64,000 nucleotides of DNA from Lichenostomus cassidix (GCA_008360975.2 CM039210.1:15130293-15194292), one strand, 5' to 3'; shown: positions 45,808 to 56,279, counted from the stretch's first letter. Notes: generated by a model not told the origin, from the sequence alone. Numbers and translations are program-made.

Positions 45808-46370
45808 TGTATTGGGTGTGGTTGAGCTGGAGTTCATTTTCTCATAGCAGCACTCCCAGTGCTGTGCTTTGCATTGGTAGCTAGAAAGGTGCTGATAACA
45901 CACCAGGGTTTTGGCTACTGCTGGCCCAGCATCAGTGCTGTCTCTCCAACATCCTGCCCGTCAAACAGTAGGCTGGGGGGGGGGACACACAACCAGGCCA
46001 GCTGACCCAAATTAACCAAAGGGATATTCCATACCATATGAAGTCAGCTCAGATATAAAAGCTAAGGAAAGGAGGAGGAAGGTGGGGTATTTGTTGTTTG
46101 CAATGTTTGCCTTCTGGAGCAACCACTATGTGTGCTGAAGCCCTGCTTCCTGGGAAGTGGCTGAACATCACTTGCTGATGGGAAGTAGAGAATAAACCTC
46201 TTTTTATTCACTTTGCTTGTGCGCATGCAAACTTTTGCTTTTGCCTTAGTAAACTGCCATATCTCAACCTACGAGTTGTTTTCCATCTTATTTTCTCTCC
46301 CCTGTCCAGTTGGAGAGTGGTAGAGCGGCTTGGTGGGCACCTGGCAGCCAGCCAAGGTCAATCCACCACA
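45808..46370 (+). repeat. Solo ERVL LTR family 'R', older copy
   Basis: TGTATTGGGTGTGG...AATCCACCACA, with AGATATAAAAGC near 46052 and GAATAAACC near 46190. It matches the LTRs at 48736 and 55976 at a lower level. No clean target duplication, so it is probably old. Confidence 0.8.
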
Positions 46371-48595
46371 TAAGAACAGAAAACTTGCAAAGATTACATA
46401 CTTGCATTATTTCTTCTGCCATTCAGACAAGATCAAGCTGCCAGTTCTGTCCAAACAGGTCCAAGGCACCAATTATCTCTTAAATTTTCTGCCTCTTCCA
46501 CCGACCATTTTTATCAAGCCTTTTAGAGCAGGGATTTACAGAGGGAGCATGCAGAAGATAACCAAGCAATATTCCCATCCATATTAAAAGCTTTTTTGGG
46601 ATTTCTTATATGAAACATATCTGATAATAATTCAGATCTTCATTCTGCAGTATATGGTTACATCTTTCAGGACTCATAGTTTCAATACAGTCACATAAAA
46701 ATCAGATATAATAGTTCAAATTCTTAATGAAGAATGTTAACTGATGTGTTTTCCCACACCTATGGTACAAGTTTCAAAATTTTCAACCAAGACTGAAAGA
46801 CAGCTTGATGAGTTGGTTTGAGATCAAAAACCAAGTGGCCTTTTTCTAAATACACTTTGGATACTCATATTGTAAGACTGTATCTTGATAAGCAAAAACG
46901 TAGCTCAGAGTTATTTCATTCCACACAAAAAGTTACCATCTCAAGGCCTATTAAAATAAATTTAATGGGATGCCTACACTATGAATGCAGTTGCCCCCCA
47001 AACTAGCTTCATGCAAGCCTAGGATTCATGCAAGGGATTTTCAGGCATGCCAAAATGAACTAGCTGGAATAGGAAGCAGCACACATTAATAAGATATAAC
47101 AATCTGCTTAATGGCAGAGGAGCAGAGAGAGCTCTCTGTGAATTGCAGAAAGAACTTCAGGTTTGAATATTCCCCGAAATGAGATTAAAACTCAAACAAA
47201 GTTATATGTTGATACCAAAAAACCCCAATATTTTCACTTTATTAACTGTAAAATAGGCAATGAGAAAGGGAAAAGTAGAGAAAAGTTGGGAAAAAGCTAA
47301 GATTACTTTAAAAGCATAGAATAATTTACCATCACACTGCTACTTTTCCACTGAGATGAGGGGGCAAAGCAGTTTTTGCCTTTTTTTTTTTCTCTGCCGC
47401 TTGAAGTAGTTTATCTGCCTTTTCCAGTCTCAGGCCTGACAGCTTAGCTGGAATGCCTTTTGGAATGTAAATGTGATGCATGGTCCCTGCAGCTCACATG
47501 TGGCTCCGGTCCACCTGTGCTGCTCGCTCCAAGGATGCAGGATCGAGGGGGGTTTTCCCCGGGCTGGCAGTATCAGCTCCCAGAGGCTTCAGGTTGTTTT
47601 CAGAGCTTGTAAAAAGGCTTTAGCAGGCAGCAGGGAGAGGAGGCAAAGGGCACAGTTTTTGTCCCTGTTCTGTATGGGAGACAGGAGTTTTATGAGTTTC
47701 TGCTGTTTGCCCAGGCTTCTAGCAACAGGTAGTAACTCATATTAGGGTGGCTAGTACCCCAAGACCTGGTCTTGTTTGCAAGGTCCTTTAATAATGGCCG
47801 ATTAAGTCTAATATGATATAAATTATAATTTGTTAGACACAGAAAGGGACAGACATAAAAACTTAGGACAAATTACATACACAGGAATAGCATAATTGCA
47901 AACTACGGATAGCTAAACTGCAATTATGAAAAGGTACTTATTTTTATTAACAGCTAGCAAGAATAATATAACTTAGGAACCAAATGTATCTTACTAGCCG
48001 ATTGGTGGCAGAGAATACTTCAGAATCCTTTCACCCAATTCCTAGGAAAGTAACCACAGAGTCTGCATCCACACTCTGGGGAGAAGCTAATTGCACATCT
48101 TCAGAGTGTGTGTAGGAAACCTCTGTTTTTGGGATATTTTTCATGAGTTTTTATGGTTGTAAAAGTGTGCTTTTTGGTCATGTATTGATTTCTTTGTTTC
48201 TCTTTTCACATCCTCTCTCTATACTAAAATATGTATTCGAGGTTGGAAGTCTCAGACTTTTGGGTGGCAGAGATAACCTCCTGCTGGGCTTCTGACCCCA
48301 CCGGAGTTATCGGTGTTCCGCCATGAAGCAGAAGGAGAGAGGGGAGGGGGAGGACGTCCTGCCACAGTCCCTCTCTCTCCCTCCTCCTGATTTAGCAATT
48401 TTCGCCCTCCTTTTTATGGACTTCAAGGCAACTGCTAATGGTCCATCCTGCACATAGTCTTCAGGTGTTCAAAGAGATTATGATAAGCAGACACAATGAC
48501 GAAGCAATTTTTGAGTCATTTTTCTTATTATCAGGTCCTTACATAAGCTCAAGTGCAATACTCTGCGGAAACTGAAAAGAGAAGACTGAATGCAT
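46371..48595. other. Mostly non-repetitive DNA
   Basis: No coding or ERV signature. 47750-48560 contains phrases that could belong to an antisense LTR (for example a pyrimidine-rich end at 48350-48400), but I cannot place its borders. Confidence 0.35.
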
Positions 48596-48735
48596 CATAG
48601 AATGGTTTGGGTTGGAAGGGACCTTAAATATCATCTAGTTCCAACCCCCTGCCATGAGCAGGGATGCCTTCCACTAGAACAGGTTGCTCAAAGCCCCATC
48701 CAACCTGGCCTTGAATGTTTCCAGGGATGAGGCAT
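48596..48735 (-). mobile_element. CR1 3' end fragment
   Basis: ATCATAGAATGGTTTGGGTT and the following CCAACCCCCTGCCATG...CCATCCAACCTGGCC are the reverse complement of the CR1 3' UTR. The ERVL LTR abuts it. Confidence 0.9.
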
Positions 48736-49298
48736 TGTATTGGGTCTGACTGAGGTAAAGCTCACAGCCCTCCCAGTGCTGTGCTTTGCATTAGTAGCTG
48801 GAAGGGTGTTGATAACACACCAGTGTTTTGGCTATTGCTGAGCAGAGCTGTCCCTCTGATATTCCTTCCCCCATCAAAGGGATGGGAGTGGGTAAGATCC
48901 TGGGAGGGGACACAACCAGGCCAACTGATCCAAATTAACCAATGGGATATTCCATACCATATGACATCAGCTCAGATGTATAAGCTAAGGGAGAGAAGAG
49001 GAAGGGGGGGCATTTGTGAGTCTTCAATATATGCCTCCCAGAGGAACCATTAGGCATGCTGAAGCCCTGCTTCTCAGGAAGCGTCTGAACATCGCTCATT
49101 GATGGGAAGTAGAGATTAACTTTTCCCTTCGCTTATACATGCAGACTCTCACTTCTTTCTTTCTTTCACTGTAATAAAACTGCCTTATCTCATCCGCTGG
49201 TTGTTCTCCATCTTATTCTCTCTCCTGTCCCACTGGGAAAGGGAGTGATAGAGCAGCGTAGTGGGCACCTGGCATCCAGTCAAAATCAACCTGCTACA
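48736..49298 (+). repeat. 5' LTR of ERVL provirus R
   Basis: TGTATTGGGTCTGAC...CAACCTGCTACA, 563 bp, with ATGTATAAGC near 48976 and GTAATAAAACTG near 49174. The end, with GGGAGTGATAGAGCAGC and GGGCACCTGGCATCCAG, is the kind I associate with chicken ERVL LTRs. Confidence 0.85.
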
Positions 49299-49305
49299 AT
49301 CATTT

Positions 49306-49323
49306 TGGCACCTGAACAAGGAT
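49306..49323 (+). promoter_or_regulatory. Primer-binding site, tRNA-Lys-like
   Basis: TGGCACCTGAACAAGGAT closely resembles a tRNA-Lys site. It differs from the site of the ERVL at 20041, so the two ERVL families use different primers. Confidence 0.7.
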
Positions 49324-49336
49324 GAGATAAAGGCAA

Positions 49337-49339
49337 TTT

Positions 49340-49374
<35 letters not shown>
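49337..49374 (+). repeat. (TA)n microsatellite in the R leader
   Basis: About 18 TA units with one slip. Confidence 0.9.
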
Positions 49375-49429
49375 GCATTGCATGCTCTAGTAAAAGGTCA
49401 ATAGTAGTTCTCAAGTAGCAAGCTCCTGT

Positions 49430-50027
49430 GTGGCCCACAGCATTCGGCAGCCACACTGCTTATCTTTTTATTTTGCTGCGTTTGGGAACATGTTAAGACA
49501 AACTATGAAGATGAATGAGTATAACTCCTTCTCCCTGCCCAGGGTGGATTTGAATGTGGATGATTTTTTACTGCAGACTTCCATGGTTGTTGCCCATCCT
49601 TTTATAAGCTGTTTGATACTGTTAATTGTACTAGCCAATACCATTGTTATGCTATGGAATTCCTGGAATCTGTTGTCATCCGGGTGTAAGAGGAAACAAC
49701 CTTTGGGTGAGGAGCTGTTAAAATCTCCTCTGGAGGCACCCAGTTCCTGGGTGGAAAGGTGTATGGAAGGATCTGGGCAGGTTCCTGGGGCGGTTAACAC
49801 CTCCCATTGCCTGGGACTTTACCCCTGAAGAGGTTAACAACCCTAACAAATTGGCCCGTAGACTGATAGAAGGGTGTCTCATTTACACCCACGAATGTGA
49901 GCAGCTTCTCCCCCTGTACTGGGGCCTGGCCTGGGCCTAGCAAGCCTCTGTTCAATACACCCAGAGAACTGTAGTCGAGGCAGGAACTCAAACTGTGTTT
50001 GAGGACACTGGGGCTGAGGCAGGGACT
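49430..50027 (+). pseudogene. gag: ERVL Gag N-terminal fragment with hydrophobic span
   Basis: Two frames together read like the N-terminal part of the Gag at 20174. There is a Leu/Ile/Val span FISCLILLIVLANTIVMLW (residues ~59-77 of the 132-codon frame). After a frameshift follow AWDFTPEEVNNPNKLARRL and CEQLLPLYWGLAWA, which parallel DWEFPPGQIP and CSAICWALAYAY there. It ends at an antisense LTR at 50028. The shared hydrophobic segment is notable, because Gag usually attaches to membrane without spanning it. Confidence 0.6.
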
Positions 50028-50294
50028 TGTTGCTGTTGGACCGCTAGTGGAGTGAAGAATCGAGACCTCTCGAGTGCTAGAAAAGGTCTGATTTTATTAT
50101 TTATTAACAATTTATATAGACATCAGAGGGCCGTTTGGATTGGACCAATTTCATCCTTCCCCCAGGGACTGATTGGTCCAGGCGTGAACCGCCTGTATCC
50201 AAAAGGCAGTTTCAATAACATAAAAGCTTTATCTTTATTTATAAAACATAGAAGAAGAGAAAAGTTCCCATGGGAAAGGATCTGTGTTGCCACA
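50028..50294 (-). repeat. Antisense beta-type LTR at a chimeric junction
   Basis: Minus strand TGTGGCAACACAG...TCCAACAGCAACA, 267 bp, with CTATATAAATTG and AATAATAAAATC in that orientation. Unlike 7630-7893 it has no matching duplication: ERVL gag lies on its left, beta integrase on its right (GGGACT against CGTTTC). Confidence 0.85.
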
Positions 50295-50970
50295 CGTTTC
50301 TGTAGATACATTTTCTGGAGCTAATACAGGAGAAAAGGCAGGAGATGTTATAAAGCACTTTCTCCTTGCTTTTTCTACCCTGGGCGTTCCTGCTGAGATA
50401 AAAACTGATAATGGTCCAGCATACATCTCTAACAAACGTCAAGAATTTTTTAGCTCGTGGGGTATCAAACACATTACAGGCATTCCCCACTCCCCCACAA
50501 GCCAATCTATAGTTGAGAGAACCCATCAAACAATTAAGAGGGTCTTAGACCAACAGTGGGAAGGGTCAGAACTCAATTCTCCCATTGTGAGACTCTGCAA
50601 GGCCCTTTTCACAATAAATTTCTTAAACAATTCATTTGAAGAGCCTGACCCCCCCCCGTGTTCTGGCATTTTACTAAAAGTCGACTCAAGTCAAATTAAA
50701 AGAACAAGCACCAGTGTTAATCAAAGATCCAGAAAACCATCAAATATCAGGCCCTTTTCACTAATTGTATGGGGGAGGGGATATGCTTGTGTTTCCACAC
50801 CTTCAGGACCCAAGTGGATACCAGGAAAATATGTAAAGCCCTACCTCGGACTGTCGGTGACAGCTCCTGAGCAGACGAAAGATGACACACCAGACACTGA
50901 CAAAGAAACCCCAGACAAAGAAACCAGTGCCGCTTGGAGAAGACGTTGGCGCAAGATACCAGCCACGTGA
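50295..50970 (+). pseudogene. pol: Beta-like integrase, intact C-terminal two thirds
   Basis: The frame opens within the LTR and runs uninterrupted to TGA 50968-50970. HVSVDTFSG, KTDNGPAYI and IVERTHQTIK contain the second catalytic Asp and the Glu. The C-terminal domain reads VWGRGYACVSTPSG, then WIPGKYVKPYL. The N-terminal zinc finger and first catalytic Asp are lost at the LTR junction. The frame is free of stops, in contrast to the beta pols upstream in this window, so the copy is comparatively young. Confidence 0.85.
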
Positions 50971-51189
50971 ACATCTATTTGTGCCGCCTTCAAGCAGTTC
51001 CCCAAACCCAAAAATCCCTTATCTGTTACCCTCATGTGTTTCCCTAACCCACAACCCTATTACCTGTGTGTTATAAGAAAAAAGGGGGATGAGGCGTGGG
51101 AAAAGAAAAAAGCAATAGAAAACCATATTTTAATAATTTTTGCTTGAAATCCCACAGAAAAAAAGACTACCCGTACCTTTCTTACCACC
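50971..51189 (+). promoter_or_regulatory. pol-env spacer with likely splice acceptor
   Basis: TTTTTGCTTGAAATCCCACAG ends at about 51157, a pyrimidine-bearing AG site ~30 bp before the env ATG. A purine run AAAAAAGGGGGATG at 51078-51091 could serve as a central-type tract. Both roles are inferred. Confidence 0.45.
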
Positions 51190-52515
51190 ATGTCTGTAAT
51201 TGCTTACCTCTGCATTCTCCTGACCTCCTGGATCCTGTTACCACCAGAGGTCGTCGCATGGATTGTCCCACAGCCAAAGGCCAATATGTGGGTCACACTG
51301 GCAAAAGCACTCCAGCAAGACCATATGTGCCTGTCTATGGGCAGTGTCAGTGACCCTCTTTCATCGTGCCTGGTGGGGATCCCTCTCTGCAGAGACGAAC
51401 CGCCTTTCGCAAACCAGGTGCTCTACCAGAAGGACACTTGGGAAAAATGGGTAAACATGCTGGCAACAGCACCGGAGGAACCCCACGAATTTCTACTACT
51501 GGGGTCCTCCCAGGCTACCCATTGCCTCAGGTTTGTTTTCAGCCATAAAGGGGGGATGGCATTCTCCTGGTCAGAACATCAGAAATTGGGTCATAGTAGA
51601 AATGCGACACCTCGGGAAAAGGTTTACTCTATCAGTAATTGGTGCCAGGATGATAATGTCATCCCAGCAGAGTCACCTGCGCACCCCAAAGCGCTGCCTA
51701 CGGGTGTGTTCCTGATTTGTGGGAATCGGGCGTGGTCTGGAATCCCATCCCAGTTCCGGGGGGGGCCGTGCACTCTTGGCAGGCTTTCTGTACTAGCACC
51801 CAACAAAACCCAAATTCTATATTGGAGAAACCATACTCGATTGGCCCACCAAAAAAGAAATATACAGCAATTAGATCCAAATTGTGATAGCGAAATTATC
51901 AATTGGTCATTGTCTAAAAGGATTGCTGCATCGTTTTTCCTGCCTGGAGTAGCAGCAGCAAAAGCCTTGGGTGAACTTAGCCACCTTGAGTGCTGGCTTG
52001 GAAAGCATGTCACCCGAACCACGAGTGCCCTCTCTCAACTACTTGAAGATGAAGAAACCACCAGGCACGCAACGCTGCAAAATAGAGCAGCCATCGAATT
52101 TCTTTTATTGGCCCATGGACATGGCTGTGAGGAATTCGAAGGGCTGTGTTGCTTTAACCTGTCATCTCATAGCCAGAGCATCCACACGATGATACAGAAA
52201 ATGAAGGATCAAATCAAAGAACTAAAGACGGAAGGAAAAGCAGACTGGGTCAATGACCTTTTTGGACAATGGGGACTTAAAGGATGGTTAACATCCTTAG
52301 TCAAAGCTGGACTGTGGGTGATTCTAATAATTTTTCTTGTTCTAAGCTTGTTTGGTTGCCTTAATAAGTGTTTAACTAAGCATGTGGGAGAGGTTTTTCC
52401 TTTAAAAAGAAAAGGGGGAGATGTTGTAGTGGATGAGACCACTTCGGGAAGTGCTGGGGAGCCGAGCTGTCCTGGGACAGCAGGAACTCGATGGTGGGAA
52501 GATTCTAAAGTTTAA
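51190..52515 (+). CDS. env: Intact retroviral envelope glycoprotein, 441 codons
   Basis: The ATG is in good context (TACCACCATGT). A signal peptide (residues 1-23) is followed by a short surface subunit to ~244 with potential N-glycosylation at about 138, 205, 214 and 238. A basic site SLSKR lies before a hydrophobic fusion-peptide-like segment (IAASFFLPGVAAAKAL, ~245-260). Heptad-like helices, an immunosuppressive-type region LQNRAAIEFLL and a CX6CC motif (C313, C320, C321) follow. A span is at ~374-389 and the tail runs through the purine tract into the 3' LTR. CX6CC with covalent SU-TM linkage is a gamma/alpha-type trait, while the preceding integrase is beta-like, so the virus was recombinant. 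The cleavage site is weaker than a canonical R-X-K/R-R. Expression or domestication cannot be judged from sequence. Confidence 0.88.
   Translation: MSVIAYLCILLTSWILLPPEVVAWIVPQPKANMWVTLAKALQQDHMCLSMGSVSDPLSSCLVGIPLCRDEPPFANQVLYQKDTWEKWVNMLATAPEEPHEFLLLGSSQATHCLRFVFSHKGGMAFSWSEHQKLGHSRNATPREKVYSISNWCQDDNVIPAESPAHPKALPTGVFLICGNRAWSGIPSQFRGGPCTLGRLSVLAPNKTQILYWRNHTRLAHQKRNIQQLDPNCDSEIINWSLSKRIAASFFLPGVAAAKALGELSHLECWLGKHVTRTTSALSQLLEDEETTRHATLQNRAAIEFLLLAHGHGCEEFEGLCCFNLSSHSQSIHTMIQKMKDQIKELKTEGKADWVNDLFGQWGLKGWLTSLVKAGLWVILIIFLVLSLFGCLNKCLTKHVGEVFPLKRKGGDVVVDETTSGSAGEPSCPGTAGTRWWEDSKV
52404..52420 (+). promoter_or_regulatory. Purine tract before the 3' LTR
   Basis: AAAAAGAAAAGGGGGAG lies inside the env tail codons (LKRKGG), followed by TGTTGTAGTGG. 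Confidence 0.8.
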
Positions 52516-52849
52516 GAAACCCCCCTTTGAGACTGATGGTCCCTCCCTAGACTATGTAAATCCTCCTATGTTGATTGGCTGTAACCTGACCCCTCACTCC
52601 ACCCCTCCCTTCTACCCATTGGTTGTTGTATTTCCCCCACCTTCTTTCCACCCCTGTACCCTCAGATGACTGGCTCTGTATCTTACATCTAGGAGAACCT
52701 AGAGTTTCTCTTTCTTTCACTCCTGGACCCCTTCAGAAAGAAACCTCTGGAATATCTGGTTGATTGAGTGCTCTGGATTCTTTGTCTCTGGAAATGCATG
52801 GGCTATCTAGCTCCCTGGGTGAGTGTGTGTTTGTGCCTTCCACCGGCAT
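52422..52849 (+). repeat. 3' LTR of the env-bearing element (end uncertain)
   Basis: Starts TGTTGTAGTGGATG. The last ~30 env codons lie in it. No clear AATAAA. The end is placed near CCACCGGCA only because the character changes there. Confidence 0.5.
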
Positions 52850-53534
52850 GGGTGTGAGAAAGGCTTTCTTCCACAGCACCAAAGAAGTGCTGGCCGAAGT
52901 GATCTCTCAAAAGCCATAGAGACACTTTCAGTATACACAGAGGCCTAGTCCACTCTACCACCTCCTTCTGCATTAGAGGGGCACAAAGATGGCTCCTGTG
53001 TGTCCCTTGTGAAGGTTCTGGAAGTTTTTCACCATGTCCAGCAGAGCCAATCTCTGATGGCTCTCAAGATGATCGACATGCTGCTGGCCAAGTCTGGGCC
53101 AGTTAGAGAAGTTAGTTACGCCTCTGTGATAACATATTTAAGAAAAAATCAAAACAAAGTAGTCACACACTTCTTTTTAGCTAGAGGAGGAGGAGGAGGA
53201 GAGAATATGTGAGGGAAAACAACATGGAGACACCAAGGTCAGTGGAGAAGGTGAGGAAGGAGGTGCTTCAGGTGCCAGAGCTGAAAACCTTCTGCCAGCC
53301 GTGGTGAAGACCATGGGGGAAACAGGTGGTTCCCCTGCAGCCCATGGGGGTGCAGAGATACACCCACAGCCCGCAGGGAGGTGCCCACACCAGAGGAGCA
53401 GGTGGATGCCTGGAGGAAGCTGTGATCCAGTGGGAGTTCCAGTGGAGGAAAAGGCCTTTGGTCCTGAAATAGAACAGCCTGGCCTTGGCTCAGAAGTCTG
53501 CACCCTATGGACAAAGACTCATGAGAGACAGCAG
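52850..53534 (+). repeat. ERVL-type LTR-like block 'O', first piece
   Basis: Sequence with phrases such as GGTGCCCACACCAGAGGAGCA and AGGAGGAGGAGGA, of a kind I recall from long avian ERVL LTRs or leaders. It continues after the solo LTR at 53535-53908. A GGA microsatellite lies at 53184-53202. Confidence 0.45.
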
Positions 53535-53908
53535 TAACATATCGACGAGAGGGAACTCACGGCAGTCTCAATATGAGATATAGAGTAAGCTCCATTTTAT
53601 TTCACCAAACGAGAAACTTATATACTGTTACAGATCTTACCAATTATAGCTACACACACACCTGCAGTCTGTTCTCACACATTCAGGGATCCTCCTGTTA
53701 ACTCCCTTATTCTTTTCTCATAACACTTCTGACTCCCTAATCTTTCTCCTGACATTCTTCCCACAGCTCAGAAACACAGCTGTGGTTCTCAGGCGTCAGC
53801 TCTTCAAAACAACTTGTCAGGATTTTCACTGAGGCCTGGCTATGCTGAGGCTCCGTTCAGGCCTGTTTAGTTAGCATAAGTTTTGCTGGAAAACTGCGTT
53901 TTCCAACA
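53535..53908 (-). repeat. Solo LTR of the gag-only family (TSD CAGCAG)
   Basis: 374 bp, minus strand TGTTGGAAAACGCAG...GATATGTTA, with perfect 6-bp duplications at 53529-53534 and 53909-53914. It ends in TTA, like the LTRs at 37316 and 40207. Confidence 0.92.
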
Positions 53909-54056
53909 CAGCAGATTTGGGCGAACTGCGGCTCGTGAGATTGGACCCACGCCAGAGAAGTTCGCAGAGGACTGTCTCTCGTGGGATGGACCCCATGGCT
54001 AAGTAGAGGACTCCTCTCCCTGATGGACTGACCAAAGGAAAAACCCCCTTACCCTG
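53909..54056 (+). repeat. Block O, middle piece
   Basis: GAACTGCGGCTCGTGAG, then GGACTGTCTCTCGTGGGATGG, continuing the block before the solo LTR. It is cut by LTR N at 54057. Confidence 0.5.
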
Positions 54057-54941
54057 TGTTGGAGGTTGGGGGCATTGGAATTTTTTCTCCATCCCTGTTA
54101 CTGAGCAACAAATATCTGGGTGATTAGAGCCATCAAATCTTTTGTAAGAGACAAAAGGGTGTGCTAGGTTGGGCAAGGGGAAGAGGCAGCCGGCTGTTGG
54201 AACTGGCACTCTGTCGTCGGACACCGGGAGGAAAGCAAGCTGCTTTTGCTTCTGGCTGCGACCGTGGGAGATCCAACTGTGCTCTGCCTTCTTCTGGCTG
54301 GGTGAGCTTTTGGCTGGGGAAAAAGGCGTGGGATCCAGCCCCTTTCCCCGCTGGGAACGCGCACCTTTCCTGGCTGTGCTTTGCTGCAGCTGCGGGGGAG
54401 TGCGGCTGTCCCTGCCACCTGCCCTGCTTTCGCCGCACGAGACCGCGGCGTCTACCGTCGCTGCAGAGTCCTTGCTACCTTGCTGGCTAGCCTGGGAGAG
54501 AGAGCCAGCCCCTGCCCCCCTGTTCGCCGCCCCGAGCTGCCTGCCTGCTTTTCAGCCCGTCTGCCGTTACCAGTTGCGTGAGGCTGACCTGACCCTGCGC
54601 CACCGCACCACCTGCAGCCGCTCGGGAGTCATTGCACCTGCCCTGCCCGGCTGGGAGCTCAACAGCGCCCCTGCTGCTTGCGGCCATAATTACACCACAT
54701 GGGAAAGTGCTCAGCAGCTCAAAAAGTCATCTGCTTTTGGTTTCTGGTTTTGTTTGTTGTTATTCTTGTTATTGCTTGTTTATAGATACTAGTAAAGAAC
54801 TGTTATTCCTTTTCCCATACCTTTGCCTGAAAGCCTTTGATTTCAAAATTAAAATAATTCAGAGGGAAGGGAGATCACATTCTCTGTCCTAAGAGAGGGT
54901 TCCACCTCTCTTAGCAGACACCTGTCTTTCAAACCAAGACA
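54057..54941 (-). repeat. Solo LTR family N, copy 2 (TSD CCCTG)
   Basis: 885 bp, minus strand TGTCTTGGTTTGAAAGACAGG...CAACCTCCAACA. CCCTG at 54052-54056 and 54942-54946. A GC-rich middle contains several spurious reading frames. It matches the two outer parts of 42841-44213. Confidence 0.93.
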
Positions 54942-55380
54942 CCCTGCCCCCCCCCCTCCCCATGCTGTAGGTGGGAAGAGGGAGGGGGGTGAGCAGAGAA
55001 GGTGTCTTAAGAGGGAGGGGGGTGAACGGAGAAACAGTGTTTGTAGCAGAAGAATTGTGGTGATAGATTGACTAAGAAAAAACCCCATACCCTGCCCCCC
55101 ACCTGAGCTGTTGGTTGAAAAGAGGGAGGGGGGTGAGCGGAGAAATGGTGTCTTAAGAGCTTATTTTTACTTCTCATTTATCCCTCGACTCTATTAGGTT
55201 AATAAATCACTTTGCAACTTTATGTTTTCAACCTGTGTTGCCCTTTTTCTCAGTGCGTCCCCCCACCAGTCCCTTATGTCAACTCATGAATCCTATGTTT
55301 AACAGGTTTTTCCCCCCCGTTCTCCTCTGCACAGCTGTAGCAGGGGAGAGGAGAGAGAGCAGACATCGTAGATGCCTGGC
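54942..55380 (+). repeat. Block O, last piece with poly(A) signal
   Basis: Two or three near-copies of GAGGGAGGGGGGTGAGCGGAGAA (54970-55145), then TTAATAAATCAC near 55199 and an end near GATGCCTGGCA. A reverse-orientation relative is at 61950-62853. Confidence 0.5.
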
Positions 55381-55588
55381 ATTTATTAAGGGTCAAACCA
55401 CAACACCTGCGTTACACATAGGAAAGTGGCTGGGGAGGTCAGTGTGGATTTCTACTCCCACGGGAAAAGGCAAACCCATTAGTGCGATTGTCTTTGCCCA
55501 AGGACCTGGGTGTACTTGGTGGGTATGCGTGAGGATGGGGAGACCCGGTGTGTGCCTCAAGGAGATTTAACATTGGGGGAGGAATAAT
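55381..55588 (+). pseudogene. pol: ERVL Pol C-terminus
   Basis: Reads WLGRSVWIST, ISAIVFAQGPGCTWW and, after a one-base shift, REDGETRCVPQGDL with a terminal GEE. It is homologous to the end of Pol at 24960-25147. It is the 3' stump of provirus R. Confidence 0.75.
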
Positions 55589-55975
55589 CTGTGGTGTAAA
55601 TTGTATGTTGCAGGAGGTAAAGTAGCAGGAGTGACATGAACTGATGAAGAAGGAATTTTGCGAGGAGTGAGAAGAATGCGACTATGAACTGGGACGGTGT
55701 CGGTGCCCAACCATCAAGTGTACTACTTCTCCTGTTCTGACCCCTCATCCTGCTGAAATGGAGACCTGGAGGGATGTGAAAGGACAGGCAATAGTAGTTA
55801 ATGAAAAAAGTATGTTTGGTATAGAGATGGTTTAAGGATGAAGATTAGGCTGTATGTGTGGGCAAGAAAGGATTCCGGTAATGAGAAATAAATATAATGG
55901 AAGAGTTAGAAGATGTATAGATTATATGGGATCTGAGTATGACATAAATAGTGTGGAATAAGGGGTGGAGATTTT
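55589..55975 (+). other. 3' untranslated region of ERVL provirus R
   Basis: No frame. It ends in GGAATAAGGGGTGGAGA, the same purine tract as in the ERVL copies G and P. Unlike them it carries no tandem array. Confidence 0.6.
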
Positions 55976-56279
55976 ATTGGGTCTGACTGAGGTAAAGCTC
56001 GCAGCCCTCCCAGTGCTGTGCTTTGCATTAGTAGCTGGAAGGGTGTTGATAACAGACCAGTGTTTTGGCTATTGCTGAGCAGCGCTATCCCTCTGACATT
56101 CCTTCCCCCATCAAAGGGATGGGAGTGGGTAAGATCCTGGGAGGGGACACAACCAGGCCAACTGATCCAAATTAACCAATGGGATATTCCATACCATATG
56201 ACATCAGCTCAGATGTATAAGCTAAGGGAGAGAGGAGGAAGGGGGGGCATTTGTGAGTCTTCAATGTTCGCCTCCTTTA
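55976..56279 (+). repeat. 3' LTR of provirus R, truncated
   Basis: TATTGGGTCTGACTGAGG to GAGTCTTCAATGTTCGCC is nearly identical to the first ~300 bp of 48736-49298. The R-U5 half is missing. Confidence 0.85.

Larger units (their letters stand above)
48736..56279 (+). mobile_element. ERVL provirus R, middle replaced
   Basis: 5' LTR, Lys-like primer site and gag N-terminus (48736-50027) at one end. Pol C-terminus, 3' region, purine tract and the first ~300 bp of the 3' LTR (55381-56279) at the other. Between them lie an antisense beta-type LTR, a beta integrase-env block and a large LTR-like block. The two ends may be one provirus opened by insertions and deletions. Ectopic recombination between separate elements is also possible. 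Confidence 0.6.

Noticed and set aside
47473..47745. A 90-codon frame, possibly a host exon.
   Set aside because: No splice-flanked structure, domain or compositional coding signal. It is indistinguishable from chance.
48781..49053. A 90-codon frame also found at 56018, suggesting a conserved small protein.
   Set aside because: Both lie in the U3 of ERVL LTR R. The conservation is that of the LTR.
7630..50294. The antisense beta LTRs at 7630 and 50028 both lie just before the integrase core, suggesting one shared ancestral insertion.
   Set aside because: Aligning the integrase residues places the two insertions about eight codons apart. The common CGT beside each is coincidence.
54169..54792. 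A 207-codon frame in GC-rich DNA.
   Set aside because: It lies wholly within solo LTR N, antisense to it, and the other copy of N has no matching frame.
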